A stretch of 64,000 bases of DNA from the NCBI RefSeq assembly GCF_030867145.1, contig NC_134419.1, positions 3,224,001-3,288,000 on the forward strand, read 5' to 3'. Shown piece by piece: positions 1-32,462 of the stretch; positions within the stretch are counted from its first letter, which is position 1; the number at the start of each line of letters is the position of its first letter. This DNA is from Opisthocomus hoazin. Lineage: Eukaryota > Chordata > Aves > Opisthocomiformes > Opisthocomidae. The translations under genes and the position numbers were made by a program. Below the pieces are notes generated by a model, which was not told the DNA's origin, made no database searches, and worked only from the letters and a program-made list of their open reading frames with translations.

Positions 1-3000
1 GTAGTGTGAGAACATCTCTCTTGGAAAGTTACTAGCTCTTGTAACTGAGGAAGGTGGAAAAGTAGATCTCATTGCACAAGGTGTAGAACCGAGTTAGTGC
101 AGGGCTGAGCTCAGACATACGCATTTTGCTCCTTAATTCCCAAAACCCTGTTTAGCAGCTCATTTTCACCATGCAGCGTAATTTCTGAGTCCTGCAGAAC
201 GCAGAGTGACCGTCCTGTGGTACAAAGATCAGTTTAAGTCTTACGCTGGCTTACTGGCTGGACGTAAACTCGTGCTGAGAACTACAAAGCTTCAGTGTGA
301 AGTTAGCTCAGAGTGCACGCATGCCCCTGATATCAACTAGTGCGGTCTGGTCGGTGAATGTTAGTTTTGCACCTTATGTACAGAAAAAAAAGACACAGCT
401 GCATTTTCTGGTTCTCCTGTCCGAAGTGTGACCAACACTGTAAAGCCCTTTGCTTTCTTATTGTGTAAAAGACAGAGTTGTGATAGCAAAATGATCCGTT
501 AGCAATTATTTCTCAGCTTTTTCTACAGATAAAAACTACAGCAGTTCCTTAAAATATCTTCACACGTGGCTGCAGTTCAGGGGAGGCGGCTGCTGTGCTG
601 CATGGCCTGAGGACATAGCTGGGTCTGGCCGTAGTTTTTACTCAGCGAGGCCGGCGCTGGCCCTGGGACAGACATCTGAGTCCGAGCAGATCACGGGAAC
701 GATGCTGCTCGTGGCTAATTGCTATTTATTTTAATCATTCCTTATCTCCACGCAGGCATTATTTCAGCAATGCATTCCACATCAACCCAAAGTTCTACAT
801 CTGCTTGACTGTACTTAAAAGGAGCGAAGAAATGCCTGTGAGCCTATCATCTCCCCAGCAAATACCAGTTCGGGATCGCTCGTTGCGCTGGGCACAGGTG
901 CACGTCTAGATACAATTTCTGGCATCTATTTAAACTTCACAATGTGCACAGCCAGCTCAGCGCAACGTCAGTAATACAGCATGGCCCTTCTACGCGAGCG
1001 TGTGCGCAGAATGCTGACTTCGGTTTGCTGCTGCAGGCTGTAGTTTCTGTATTTTCTGTTTGCAATAGCAAATATGTAATAATTATGCTGCCTTGTTTTT
1101 TAAAAAAAACCTAAAAGCACCGCTATAACCCTCCCTCGAAGAAGCGATGTTAAAAGATGAACTCTGGATGCGGGGTCTCCAGTGGGAAACGGCCGCTTCC
1201 CGCCGGGGGATGTGCCTGCACGCTCACTTACGCAGCGCCTCAGCCCCCAAACGCCAGTAAAACACGATTTAAACAAATCCATTCAGTTTTGCGGCAGCGT
1301 GCCTAAAAATGTAAAACTTTTTCTGCCGATGACCGGGCTCAAAAGCTGGAGGAAGCCCAGCTGTGCGAGGACCTACTCTGCATGCTGACGTGTTTAGGTC
1401 ATTTACCAAGAACGCTGTCCCTGTCTGGCTGCCACCATTCGGGACGCGTCGGCCATCTATGGCGACGCTTCCCCTGAAGTCACCCCAAGACACGCTGTGT
1501 AAAGGCAGTGGCTTCAAGCCCACTGTGTTCAGACCCATGGCTCCAATAACATCTGCTTTGTAGATCAGTCTTTTAGTTCAGTTTTGGCATTTAATGATCT
1601 GTGGGGAGAGGTGTTCCAGAACTGTTTCTTCTCTTTTTTGTTCTCCTCAAACCCCCTGTCCAGTGCAGTGACCACCCAGCAGCTCCGGTCGCTGAGTTAG
1701 GCTCAGGCTGAATGATTTTTTTCCCCAGAAACCTCAACATAAACGCACACACAAGTGCATGTCTTTTCTACCACTGCAAACCACTGTTACTCGAACAGAT
1801 AAATGGATTTTTACAACCAAAATTCTGAGAACCAAAATGATAAATGCGTTCCAGTGGGTGCTGAAACACATACGCACTCCAGCTTTGGGAGTTTTTAATT
1901 AATAAAGATGTTTTTGCACTTTAATACCTGTGCAGTCTGATGGGGAACAATGTTAGCGATTGTTTGAAGGGAATTGTGTCAGTTACTCTTTTTTAATTTC
2001 TACACCCTTCTCCTTTAAGCTTTCTGTGCTGTTGGTTTGTTGTTGTATGCAGAAGAGTGACCCGCTGATGCGTTGTATAACAGAAGCAATAGTTTATATA
2101 ACGCGATTTTAACCTCTGTAGGTGGAAATTAAATAATTATTGATCTGACAAGTCTGTAAATGAACGGTACACATCTAAACCAGGCTGTTCTGTGTGGGCT
2201 TAGAACAAAATAAAACTTTTACAGAAAATAACAGTAAAGGTGGTGATGCACAATGCGTTGCAGCAGTAACGGACACCATGGGGATTGTTAAATACCATGA
2301 AAGCTGGTATTTAATCATTTTTTAGGGCAATAGAGCGTTACATACTGCGAGCCTGCCGCGGCACTCCTCGCACATGCCTTCGCTATTTCAGCCGTTCCTG
2401 TTTCTTTGACCTCCTGCTGTACGAGGCATTGGCCTCTCCGAAACAGCTGGCTCTGCAAAGAACCATTTCCAGTTCCCCGCAAGGTGGATCGGGTGACTCT
2501 CACTTTATCACCCCTGGAGGCCACCTCAAGGACAAAGAAAAGAGATACACGCAAAACTAATGTTGTTGTAGGGGTGGGGAGGGTCGCACCGCGCTCTCGT
2601 GATGAACGCCGGAGAACAGGCCCATGAGAGCCTGCAGGCGTTCTGCTCCCACCCTCTTCGTTTGCCGTTTCACACGTGGGTTCAGTGGAAGTCGACGCTC
2701 TTCAGGCTGCCCGAGGCTTTGGCAGCCTTTCACCCAGCCGGGCTCGCAGGGAACGCTGTGGTTTTCAGCTTTCGCTAAAAGCCTCCAGAGACAAAGATCC
2801 CCATTTACGTGTCCTGATACGCATGGGTGCCGTGCGGCCTACGCTTCCACAAAGAAAGGCCATGTTGTGGGCAGCGCTCTTGCATACCACCAGTAGAGTC
2901 ACACCCTCAGAAAAGTTCTGAATACTTGTGAAAATATTTAAGTTTTGCTGCTTTCTAGCAAACGATTACAGCGTAGGTAAATTGCTAAACTGTGCTCCCC

Positions 3001-4485
3001 CCCACCGATAACGCCGCAATTACTGCCCAAGAGCACCTTGTTTATTTTGCCTTCACTGCCCTGGGTATCGTGTTGGCTGTGGTTCCTTTTTCCACAACAA
3101 ACAAGCTGGGAAAACAGAGTAAAGGCGCTCAGCCCGTGGGCCTTTCGTGGCCAGCATTCATAACTCACACAGTTGGGAGGCCCCGGAACAGCTGATTCAC
3201 ACACTCGCAGCCGCTGCTGCAGACGGCCCCAGAATGTGCGCGCGTCAGTGCAGGGCGGTGTGGGACAGCGCAGTCAGGTCAGGGCAGCAGCTTCACACAA
3301 GGACGGCTTTGCTTTTTTAAATATGTATATATATATATAGTGAGAGCAGAATGAAGAGAAAGGATAGCCCGACTCCTAATTAAACCATTCTACCCTGAAA
3401 TCTTTGATGAGCTATTTTCTTACTACAGGCTTTGTTATGTATATAATTATTCAGTCACTTTGTATTCTCTGAACTGTTCCATCTGAATATGAGGAAGAAT
3501 TTCTTCCCTCTGAGGGTGACGGAGCACTGGCCCAGGCTGCCCAGGGAGGTTGTGGAGTCTCCTTCTCTGGAGATATTCAAGACCCTCCTGGACACGGTGC
3601 TGTGCAGCCTCCTGTAGGTGACCCTGCTTCAGCAGGGGGTTGGACTGGGGGATCCCCAGAGGTCCCTGCCAACCCTGACCGTTCTGTGATTCTGTGATTC
3701 TGTGTTGGCCGCGGAGGCTGTACTGTGCAGGGGGAAACACTGCAGAGTTCAGTTCAGTTTACATCTGCTAATTACAACGCAGTAAGGGATGGTTTTTGTT
3801 GTGGGTTTTGTTTCTGACGAGCTTGTACCTGCCTTCAAAGTGCACTGCCGTGCCTCAGCCCTCCTTTTGGTAGAACCAAGCTCTTTCAGCATGTCAGGCC
3901 TGTGGAGAGTCGCAAGACTACAGCAGCGTTAAAACCAAACTGTAGCTGCTGACCTGCAGCGAAGGAAGACGGGTACTCCGACCCGCCGCGCCCCCTCTCC
4001 AGACGTCACAGCCTCTACTTCCGCGCCCAGCACTAACTCCAGCACGCCTCTAGCTGTTCTTCAGCACACGGCAAGGATCGGTGTGGCGGACAACGGCCTG
4101 AAACAAGAAAACCAAAAGCCTGCGGGTGAACTGGAGCTGCGCTGCTGTGCTACCAAACCTGGGCCCAGCCAGGGACGCTGCTGGACGGCCGAGTCGTCCC
4201 CCCTACAATGTTAGCTGAGGAACCAAGGGCTCTGCTTCGCTGGCAGCATCCGGAGAGCGCCTCGCACCGACACACAGCCGGGAGGGACTGCAGCGTGCCG
4301 TGCACAGCGACGGACTGCACAACAGCCTGTGTCACAACACAATTCGGCCAGACAGCTTGAGAGCTACCTGTCAAGAGCTTCTGCCTGACCTGCACCACTT
4401 CACTTACTTATGCTTTTTACACTGGGAAACGCATAAACTTAATGCTAACAACTTTGCTGTCTTGCTATCACAGCTGGGGTATTTT
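1..4485. other. Intergenic 3' flank of ALG6; no gene recognised
   Basis: I see no coding exon here. In human the next gene beyond ALG6 is ITGB3BP, facing it tail to tail, so a plus-strand ITGB3BP 3' end could lie at or left of this stretch. Two plus-strand AATAAA signals (1901-1906 and 2209-2214) would fit a 3' UTR, but no ITGB3BP-like peptide is visible, so this is only a guess from synteny. A CR1 tail sits at 3490-3704 and a short TA repeat near 3321-3340. A modestly GC-rich patch near 3960-4120 carries a GACGTCA half-palindrome but no other promoter features. Confidence 0.4.
3490..3704 (+). mobile_element. CR1 LINE, 3' end fragment
   Basis: About 215 bp match the 3' untranslated end of avian CR1 retrotransposons as I know them: a 'gaggaagaatttcttccctc' start, the 'ggctgcccagggaggttgtg' block, the 'tggagatattcaagaccctc' block, 'ggttggactgggggatcccc' and the terminal repeat gttctgtgattctgtgattctgtg. 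CR1 copies are typically 5' truncated, as here. Only the tail is present, so it has no coding capacity. Confidence 0.92.
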
Positions 4486-4508
4486 AGGATTAATTCAAAA
4501 TTTGGTCC

Positions 4509-4514
4509 TTTATT
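4509..4514 (-). terminator. ALG6: ALG6 poly(A) signal (AATAAA)
   Basis: The plus strand reads tttatt, which is AATAAA on the ALG6 strand. It is the first such hexamer after the stop codon, giving a 3' UTR of roughly 280 nt. No transcript data were available, and longer 3' UTR forms are possible. Confidence 0.5.
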
Positions 4515-4769
4515 GGGTATTTCAAGTTTACAAATGGTAACAAAAGTATGACACTTCTGAAGAAAACACCAAATCACATTTCCAAATGCTTCCCAAAAGA
4601 CTTCTCCTTTAAAACAGTCTTTGATTATTTTGCCTTTAAATATGCATCTCCTGATTTTCGTTAGGTTACAGGAATGGTATTACATCGCACAGAGATGTAC
4701 TTGCAATGCCAGCCACCGTTCACTGAAAATACTCTGTCCTTTCACAGTTTAGTCCTTGATCTTCACGAG

Positions 4770-24984
<20,215 letters not shown>

Positions 24985-24993
24985 AGCTGGTCC

Positions 24994-27900
24994 CTGTAAC
25001 AAGCCAAAAGGTACCTGAAAAAACCACCACAAACATTGCTACACTACAGTCCATGATTTCGTTCCTTAGGCATTTAACGGCACTACTAACAGTCCCGGTT
25101 TTCCCCCCACCCCGAAGCATTCTGTTACAATCTTGCATCTGGCAGCATGCTGCAAGCAGGAGGGGTTTTCAGTACTGGAAAAAAAGAATTGCCCAGAAGC
25201 AATTTCTCCCATTTCTGAGCTAAAAGCTGAAAAGGCATCTGACAAAAGGCGTAAAAACAGCAGCAAAAACTAGGGTAGCAGATTTCAAACCACTTAAGAA
25301 AAATCAAAATACCAGATCAACACTGTACTATACATACACGTAAATACTTAAGCATCGTCTTAATCAGCTCCAAGCAACGTGCTATGCAAACACGTAGCAT
25401 GTTTTACCTGTAAGTGACAAAAGAACCTACAAGAGACCTGTAGAAAAGATTCTAGCGGTAGTAAGAAAACTCATGCCAACCATGTATGTTAAGTAGCTCA
25501 CAAACTGGTATCTGCCACTGAACAAAAAAAAACTCTTCAAAGAAACCTATAAAAATTCCCAGATTAATAACTCACTGGAAAAAAAAAATATTGTTAACAA
25601 GCACACAGTTTTAAAAAGTGAGTAAATGTCCCACTGAAGTTAATGCCACTTATTTTCTCGATTAAGAACATCGCAGCCGAATTATGCAAAATGCAGATCT
25701 GGTATAGGTTTCTCTGTTGGTTTAAACTTATTAAAAAATTATTTAAAAGTTAACAACATACTGGCAGGTCTTATGCTGGACCAGGCACTGTCTGTTCTCC
25801 TGCAGCCATTACAAAAGCACAGAGCCCATCGCAAATTCTGTATCGTGTGTTCTAACTAATTCCACGGGAATTCCATGAGCCAGCACATAACGGAAAAATC
25901 AAATGTGTACCATCAACCTAGGAATGCAAACTTCTGGCATTAACGACCAAATATCCCAGATCTGAATCTGAACTTCAGCCTCCCCAGTATTCAAAAAGGG
26001 GCTTGAAATCCCACCTCTCCCTTCCCAAGCGTAAGCACACTATCCATCAGCTACCCCTCCCTAGAGGCAGGAGTGCTGATCTCCCACTAAGCTTGCTTGA
26101 CCATACTAAGGATCCAGTAACAACAAGAAACATTGCTAGATTTGTCAAATTAAAGGCCACATGCATCAAACTCGGAAATCAAGAAAATAATGATGTGGCC
26201 CTATGCAAAAAAACACTAACAACTAAACTTTGACCCAGAGGATTAAAAATATATTCATCAGAGTTAGAAAAAAAAAAATGAAGAAGAAACTACTCCAGCC
26301 TTGACAGTGAGAGACAGCAGTAGATCCAAAGGCTGTACTTCTGCCAAATCAGCAGCCGTAGGAGCACCATACCCTCCAGTCAGCAAGACACATTATCAAA
26401 GAGTGGACAAGCCTGGGTGCAACTGCCAAAGACTTTCCTTGCCGAAGAGGCACCATCCGATATACATGAGTTTAACACACTCGCCACTGCCAAAAAAAAA
26501 CCCCACAGAAAAATCCCACATAACAGCAGTACTGAACTGCTGTTTTATCAGCAGACAAGCAACCATGTAAGGCATGTTCAGGTTATTTTGCTCAGACTAA
26601 ATCTGTATTTATTTACCATTCACAGAAAGGTATGACCCAACAACACCACCAAGGGAAAAAAGGAAAATATTTTAACAACATAAATCTACGACAGCAGTAG
26701 ATGACCATCTATAGGTAGCAATGTGAACACGGATATTTGCACGCTTTCAGTGCTACACCTGTGCCTAAGCCACAGGATAGGCACAATTTATCTGAATAAA
26801 AGATACTGAGGCTGACTCCGTAGATCATTTTACCCTAAGTGAACTCTCACGCTTCCCACACTTGGGCCTAATAAGACCAGAGTCCTGTACGGCTTCCAAA
26901 ACCAAGCGTCAGAGGCCTGGCCTTTCCCTTCCATAGAACACTCACATCTGCCCTTCCTTTCCACCTCCAGTTAGAACTAGTGTTAATTAATTCTGTCTTC
27001 TGAAAGCCTGCGTAATGGCAGTCTCAACTGCAGACAGACCCCCCCATCTCCGTTCCTTTCAGTTCCTCCTGCCGTCCCCTATGTTTGGAATAACTATCAT
27101 TTTCTGGGGTATAGAGTTCCTCCTCTCTCCCCTCTCTCTAAAGAGGTTCTTAAAAAATTATTCCCTACTTTTTTCATCTTTAATAATTATCCCGTATCTC
27201 CTGAAACAAAAGCCATGCTTTTATTAGGTTGTAAAGCACGGATCTCTAGTTTTTGCTACCCCGGTGGATAACAACACTAAACAAATAAGACTTTGCAGGG
27301 GACGATAACGCTGGTTTGGTCAGTCTCAGCTTAAACTTTTTACCTTCCGCTTCCAGACGGGCGGCACTAGACGCTCTCCGGAGCGAGATGCCGCCAACAA
27401 CGCAAGGTGAGGACAACCGCTCCCCGCCGCCACGCTCCTTCCACGCCGCCTGCTACCAAGACGTGGGCAAACAGCACCAGAACAAACCACGCAGGCCTCG
27501 CCGAAGCGAAGCTCGGTCACAGGCGCACGACCCTTGGTGGGACTCCTCGTGTTCAGCACGGCCTGGCAGCACCCTTCCCCTCCTCGAAAACGCCGACGCT
27601 AAATGGAGAATTTCACTTGTTGGCGTAACCCAGGCTCCATCCTACCGCTCCCGGCCAGAGGACGGTGTTTCTTCCTCAGATCCCCTCACCCACCCGCCCT
27701 CCAGTCCCAGCCGCCTCACAGCCAGGCTCCAGGCAGAGGAACCCGGCGCTGGGGACTCCCCGCCACCCCTGCCCGGCCGCCCCCACCCGCCGGCGGGCAC
27801 CGCGCCTCCCCTCAGCCCGCTTCCCCTTCAGGGCCCCGGGGACGCGCCGTACCCCCTCGGCCCGCTTCCCCTCAGGGCCCCGGGGACGCGCCGTACCCCC

Positions 27901-28296
27901 TCAGCCCGCTCCCCCTCAGGGCCCCGGGGACGCGCCGTACCCCCTCGGCCCGCTCCCCCTCAGGGCCCCGGGGACGCGCCGTACCCCCTCAGCCCGCTCC
28001 CCCTCAGGGCCCCGGGGACGCGCCGTACCCCCTCAGCCCGCTCCCCCTCAGGGCCCCGGGGACGCGCCGTACCCCCTCAGCCCGCTCCCCCTCAGGGCCC
28101 CGAGAACGCGCCGTACCCCCTCAGCCCGCTCCCCCTCAGGGCCCCGGGGACGCGCCGTACCCCCCTCAGACCGCTTCCCCCCCTCCCCCCGCATCCCCTC
28201 AGCCCGCTTCCCCCCCCCCCCGCCGTACCCCCTCAGCGCGGTTTCCCTCCCCCCAGGCCCTGAGGCAGGAGCGCGAGCCCCCCCACCGCCCCTTAC
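24994..28296 (-). other. ALG6: ALG6 intron 1 (inferred)
   Basis: The inferred donor is TCCA|gtaagg (GT at 28296-28295) and the acceptor ttgttacag. Its 5' end contains the 44-bp GC-rich minisatellite. The rest is AT-rich with no recognised feature. The boundaries need transcript support. Confidence 0.5.
27812..28175. repeat. GC-rich minisatellite, 44-bp unit, about 8 copies
   Basis: The block gacgcgccgtacccc recurs at 27841, 27885, 27929, 27973, 28017, 28061, 28105 (variant gagaacgcgcc) and 28149, a period of exactly 44. Units differ by only a few bases. It lies just inside ALG6 intron 1, next to the promoter. The frame is open on the plus strand because 44-bp steps cycle three proline- and arginine-rich frames, not because it codes. 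Confidence 0.95.
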
Positions 28297-28345
28297 TGGA
28301 CGCAGTGGCCACGCGCACGCCCTCCCGCCTCCCTTAGCGGCTTCC
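28297..28345 (-). other. ALG6: Candidate ALG6 exon 1 (non-coding)
   Basis: On the minus strand a short stretch lies downstream of NRF1- and ETS-like sites and ends in a good donor, CGTCCA|gtaagg. Position, CpG island and donor fit a 5' UTR exon. The start is uncertain to tens of bases. Confidence 0.4.
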
Positions 28346-28398
28346 GGTGCGCATGCGCGGGAGGGAGGGGGTGGGGGGGTGCGGTCCGCGCCTGCGCA
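28341..28398 (-). promoter_or_regulatory. ALG6: ALG6 core promoter: ETS-like and NRF1-like sites in a CpG island
   Basis: CCGGAAG (minus strand, 28347-28341) is an ETS/GABP-type site. TGCGCATGCGC at 28348-28358 matches the NRF1 palindrome, and GCGCCTGCGCA at 28388-28398 is a second NRF1-like site. There is no TATA box. This is the usual make-up of housekeeping promoters, which are often bidirectional. The CpG island spans about 27.8-29.0 kb. Confidence 0.6.
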
Positions 28399-28399
28399 G

Positions 28400-29640
28400 C
28401 TCGGGCCGCTCCCGGCGGCGGTGCGGGGCCTGGCGGGGCCTGGCGGGGGCTGAGCGGGCCGCGGCGGGGACGGGAGCGGGGCGGCGGCGCCTGCTGCAGC
28501 GCGGGGGTGGCGGGGAGCCGGGGGAGGCCGCCTCGACGAGCGGCTTCACCTCAGGAGAGCTGGCGGCGCGGAGGGAGCGGGGCGCGGGGGCCCGGCCTGG
28601 GCTGGGCCTGGCGGCCTGCCCCGGGCTCGGCGTTACCGCGGGCTCGGCGTTACCGCGGCCGGGGCTGTCGGGAGGGGAACCCCGTTGGGTTTTGCTCGGG
28701 CATGGGTAGCGCTCGCGTCTCGGTCGTAGCGGCGAAGGGAAGGGGGGAGAACGTAACAACGGGGTTGTGCTGGCGAGAAGCGCGGTGTCGGCGCGCAGGG
28801 AGAGGTTTGTTACTCAGGCGAGGAAGCTGAGCGCCGTGTGTGTGCTTTCGCGGGAGGAAGCGGCGGGAAGAGTTGTCCTTCAGCCACGGCGGAGAGCTGG
28901 GCAGCCGCTCCTCGGCCTGGGAGACGCCGCCAAGGAACCGACAGCCGGCGTGGGAAGGGAGGTGTTGGGCACCGCAGGCCTGCCTGTCACGGCCGTTCGG
29001 CTTCACCCGCTGCGATCCTCTCTAAGGTCTTGACGAAGCGCGTAGCGTAATGGAAATGATCCCAGATCAGCTTTGTACAACCCTTACCGATATTGAAACG
29101 CACAGTCTCTGTTTTTCCTTAGTTTGCTGTGTTTCTCTTCTGGCTTTGTGTCCAACTGAGGTTGGGGGATGAAATTTAATAGGAGACCGGTGGTTTTTAA
29201 AACTAACAGCGCATACTGAGGTTTTCCTGGCCGGACCTTCCGGATGAACTGCCTTGGACCGGAATCCCAGGACCAAAAGCTGTGAAGGATTTAAACCCAA
29301 CTGCTGCAGGGTGGAAGTACGGCCAAGAAGCATCTGGTGACTTGTGACAGAAACGTTAAAGTAACCAGAGACTGGCAGGGAAACAAAATTCTTCACGGAT
29401 TTTTGTTGGTTTTTTTTTAACGTGCAGGTGCTTCTCAGTACACACAAACATTAGGCGACGTGCAGCGTTGCGTGCCCCCATGGATGGCTTTTCTTCCTTG
29501 AAGTTTTTCTGGTGCAATGTCGTGTAGGATAGTAATTTCCAGTATCCCCAGCCGTGTGTCAGTTGGGTGCCGGTGACTTGGACATCCTGGTCCCTCTCGT
29601 GCCTGGCGTGGTTTCCGCGTTCTCAGCAGCTGTGGCTTGT
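28400..29640. other. CpG island shoulder and flank upstream of ALG6; no gene seen
   Basis: GC-rich to about 29.03 kb, including a 19-bp duplication (cgggctcggcgttaccg) near 28624-28660, then ordinary sequence. A divergent plus-strand transcript from the ALG6 promoter is possible, but I see no exon structure or recognisable peptide. Confidence 0.4.
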
Positions 29641-29779
29641 GAGCGTCACCTCAGGTGGGATGGTACGAAGAGACTGGAAGTTTGTGGTCTGACCTAGGTA
29701 GATGTAAGGATGGCACTGGTCTGCTGGCCGGGCGAGGTGTTTGGAGCTGCAATCCCATTAGTAGGGTCCCTGTAGTAGG

Positions 29780-29858
29780 TGTGGCGGTGTTGGGTTGACA
29801 GTTGGACTTGATGGTCTTGGAGGTCTTTTCCAACCTTAGTGATTCTGTGATTCTATTG
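29780..29858 (+). mobile_element. CR1 LINE, very short 3' tail
   Basis: The sequence acagttggacttgatggtct, followed by ggaggtcttttccaacctta and gtgattctgtgattctattg, is the typical CR1 3' end with its octamer repeat. The similarity fades upstream of about 29780. Confidence 0.85.
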
Positions 29859-31653
29859 AAACTGGCAGATTATGATCAGCAAATTGTACATACTTTACCT
29901 AAAGCTGTTAATCGCTCATTGCTGCTCAGTAAGATGCTTCAATTGGAGGACATTAAGAAGATCCTAAGGGGTGTCTGGAGATGACAAATCTCTAAAATAA
30001 GGATATCCCTAAAAATCCGTCGGCCGCAAAGTAAGTTAGAAGACGGAAAGAGTTACGCCTCCTGAACCCCACCGCGGCTCGGTGTACGACACCCAAAATG
30101 CGCTGCACGAAGTGAATTCCCAGCCTGAGGCTGGGGCAGGCTCCTCACGGCGGGTCCCACTTTAAACTTCTCCTCTCCCGGCCCCTCTCTCCTTTCCTCC
30201 TGCTCTTCCCTCCAGGATTTTCCATGCCTGGAATTCCCTGAAGCCCGCTCCCGACCCGCGAGGCCAGGGAACGCAGCGCAGCAGGACCAAGCCCTTCCCA
30301 AGGCCGTGAGCTTTGCCTGTGGCCTCCTGCTGCAAAAAAACTACAGAATTTTGGGATTTTACCTCGCGGGTTATTGATAATTCGGTGCCGGAGCCGGTGT
30401 GGGCGAGAGGCAGCGCCCGGCTGGAGGTTCGGGAGCGGGATTTCCATGAGCTGAGCGCTCGTTGTTGCGAGGTGAAGCCGTTCGCTCCCCGGGAAAAAGG
30501 TTTTTTGACCGAATTCTCCCCAAACGCTGGCGTTGGCCGCGCGGAGTCCCCGACACCGGGCTTTCCGCCGGGGCTGCGGGCGGTGCGGTGGCTTTTGGTG
30601 CTCGGTAGCGGGGAGAAACCGGTAACGCGCCGACGGACGGCTTCTCCTCACCCTCTGCGTTCCCGGGAGGCTTCGGCGGGCTCGGTAACCCCCCCAGCCG
30701 GGAGCCGAACCCCGTGGGGAACCCGGGAAAGCCTTTCCAGGGGGGAAGGGAGCCCGGGAAGAGGCTGCGGCTGCGGGAAACCCTCGCTCCTCGACCCGCC
30801 CGGGGCTCCGCTGCCCAGCCGAGCGGGGACCAGCGGGGGGGGCTCCGTTTCCCGAGCAGGGGGAACGAACGCCGTAGAAACCCCTACCACAGCCCGCAGG
30901 GAGAATGAGATTTTTCTCTCTCCCCCCCCGCGGAATACCAGCACTTAATAAAGTGATTATAGAAAGGTTTGGGGGTCGTTGTCTTGAATTCCCGCGGTGG
31001 TGGGAGCGGGTGCGCCGGGGCTGGGGGACGGCGGAGCTCCCGGGGGGGGAGCGGAGGGTGCTCCCCGCCGCCCCCTCCCTCCGGGGAGCCCCAGCCGGTT
31101 TTCCCGTGTCCCGGCTTTTCCCGTTTTGTCCGGGGATCCGGTCGGACTCGGAGCGCGGGGCCGCTCCCTCTCCGACTAGGAGTTGCGAAGCGCCGACTTT
31201 TCCTCATCTTGCTTGCCAAACCCCGAATTAATTAAGTTTATTCCGTTATTTCAATCGACCGAATGCCACGGTTTGAATGGAAAGGGGGGAAGTTCTGCCT
31301 CGCTGACCCGTTTTTCGTTTCCGATTGCGAAAAAGGCCGGATTAGCGTTGATACCGCAGTTCGGAGGACCCCGCCGCGGTTAAACAGCCTGTGGAGTGCG
31401 TTTTATGGCGGAGGAGCCTGTTCCCGGCTCAGCCTGGGAGCCGCCGGAGTTCATCTCTACCGGCTACACTGAGCACTCACCGCCCGAAACGCTTCCTGCG
31501 GATGCAGTGCGGGCGCTCTGCGTCTTCTAAGCACATAACGCTTAATGTTTTAGGACTAGTAAAACGTAATTGAATAAAAAAATCCTCGGAATAGAAGCGT
31601 TGGCTCTCCAGAAAACGGGATGGTTTGGCCGCTCGCACGGAGGTTTCCCGGCT

Positions 31654-31677
31654 GGGGGGGGGGGGGGGGGGGGGGGG
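31654..31677. repeat. Homopolymer run of 24 G
   Basis: Twenty-four consecutive G residues, followed after three bases by a further run. It could form G-quadruplex structures, and it is also a place where read length and assembly are unreliable. Confidence 0.9.
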
Positions 31678-32324
31678 TGCGGGGGGGCCGCGGCCGCGCA
31701 CGGCTCCGCTCTCCCGCGGAGGCTGAAGCCCGAGGAGCCCCGGGAGGCGAAACCCCGTTGAATTCTCCGGTCCCCCCGGGAGCTGCCCCCCAGCCTGGGG
31801 GGGGGGGAGGAAAGACAAAACCGACCCCCCACCCGCCCAAAGCGAGTCTCTGGGGTGTTTTTACGCGGAGCGGGGGTCAGCGAAGGGGGAGGGAAGGCGA
31901 TCCCCAAACCGAAACGCTCGGCCCCGTTCCTCTGCTGCTGGCCCGGGACACGGAGCCGGGACCTGCGGGATGGGGACCGGGACCGGCCCCATCCCCGGAG
32001 CCCCCGGCCCCCCGCTGCGGGAAGCGCTGGGGATTTGCGGGCAAAATCACCCCCCCCCCCACGCCCGGTCCCGCCGGCGTGGATCCCAGCCCGCAACCCC
32101 CCCAGGGATGCGGGGACTCTCCGTTCGAGCACACGGCCGTGCCACGGAGGTCTCTGCTGTCACCAGTGGACGCTTTCCTCCGGCTCCCCCCCCGGCAAAC
32201 CCGGCCCCAGCTCTGCCCTCCCGCAGCTCCGGAGCGGGGTCCCCGGGGTGCGTGTGTGTGGGGGGGGGTGACAGCCCGAAGGCTGCGGGTCCTTCCTGAG
32301 AAACCACGTCCGCGAGCGACAAAT

Positions 32325-32462
32325 ACACTTTTTTAATGATTATTATTTGATTAATGGCAAAAGATCTTTTTCCTGCCTTCTCGACCGCTCGCCGCAGCCT
32401 TTCGGCATCCGTTAGCCGGTAACTTTTATGAATTATGCTATAAATATGGGACGTTGAGCGCC
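32325..32462. promoter_or_regulatory. AT-rich island in CpG domain; candidate conserved enhancer 3' of FOXD3
   Basis: Between GC-rich flanks lies an AT-rich stretch with homeodomain-type cores (tttaatgattattatttgat, gattaatggc, gaattatgc) and a MEF2/TATA-like ctataaatatggg. Such sharp low-GC islands beside developmental genes are often conserved enhancers. Function and conservation are inferred, not seen. Confidence 0.3.

Noticed and set aside
1-2230. 3' end of ITGB3BP on the plus strand
   Set aside because: Expected from human gene order, and two AATAAA signals exist, but no matching peptide or splice structure is visible. It is kept only as a remark.
27316-28453. Long Pro/Arg/Gly-rich plus-strand frames over the ALG6 promoter
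   Set aside because: They are produced by the 44-bp minisatellite, which keeps all three frames open.
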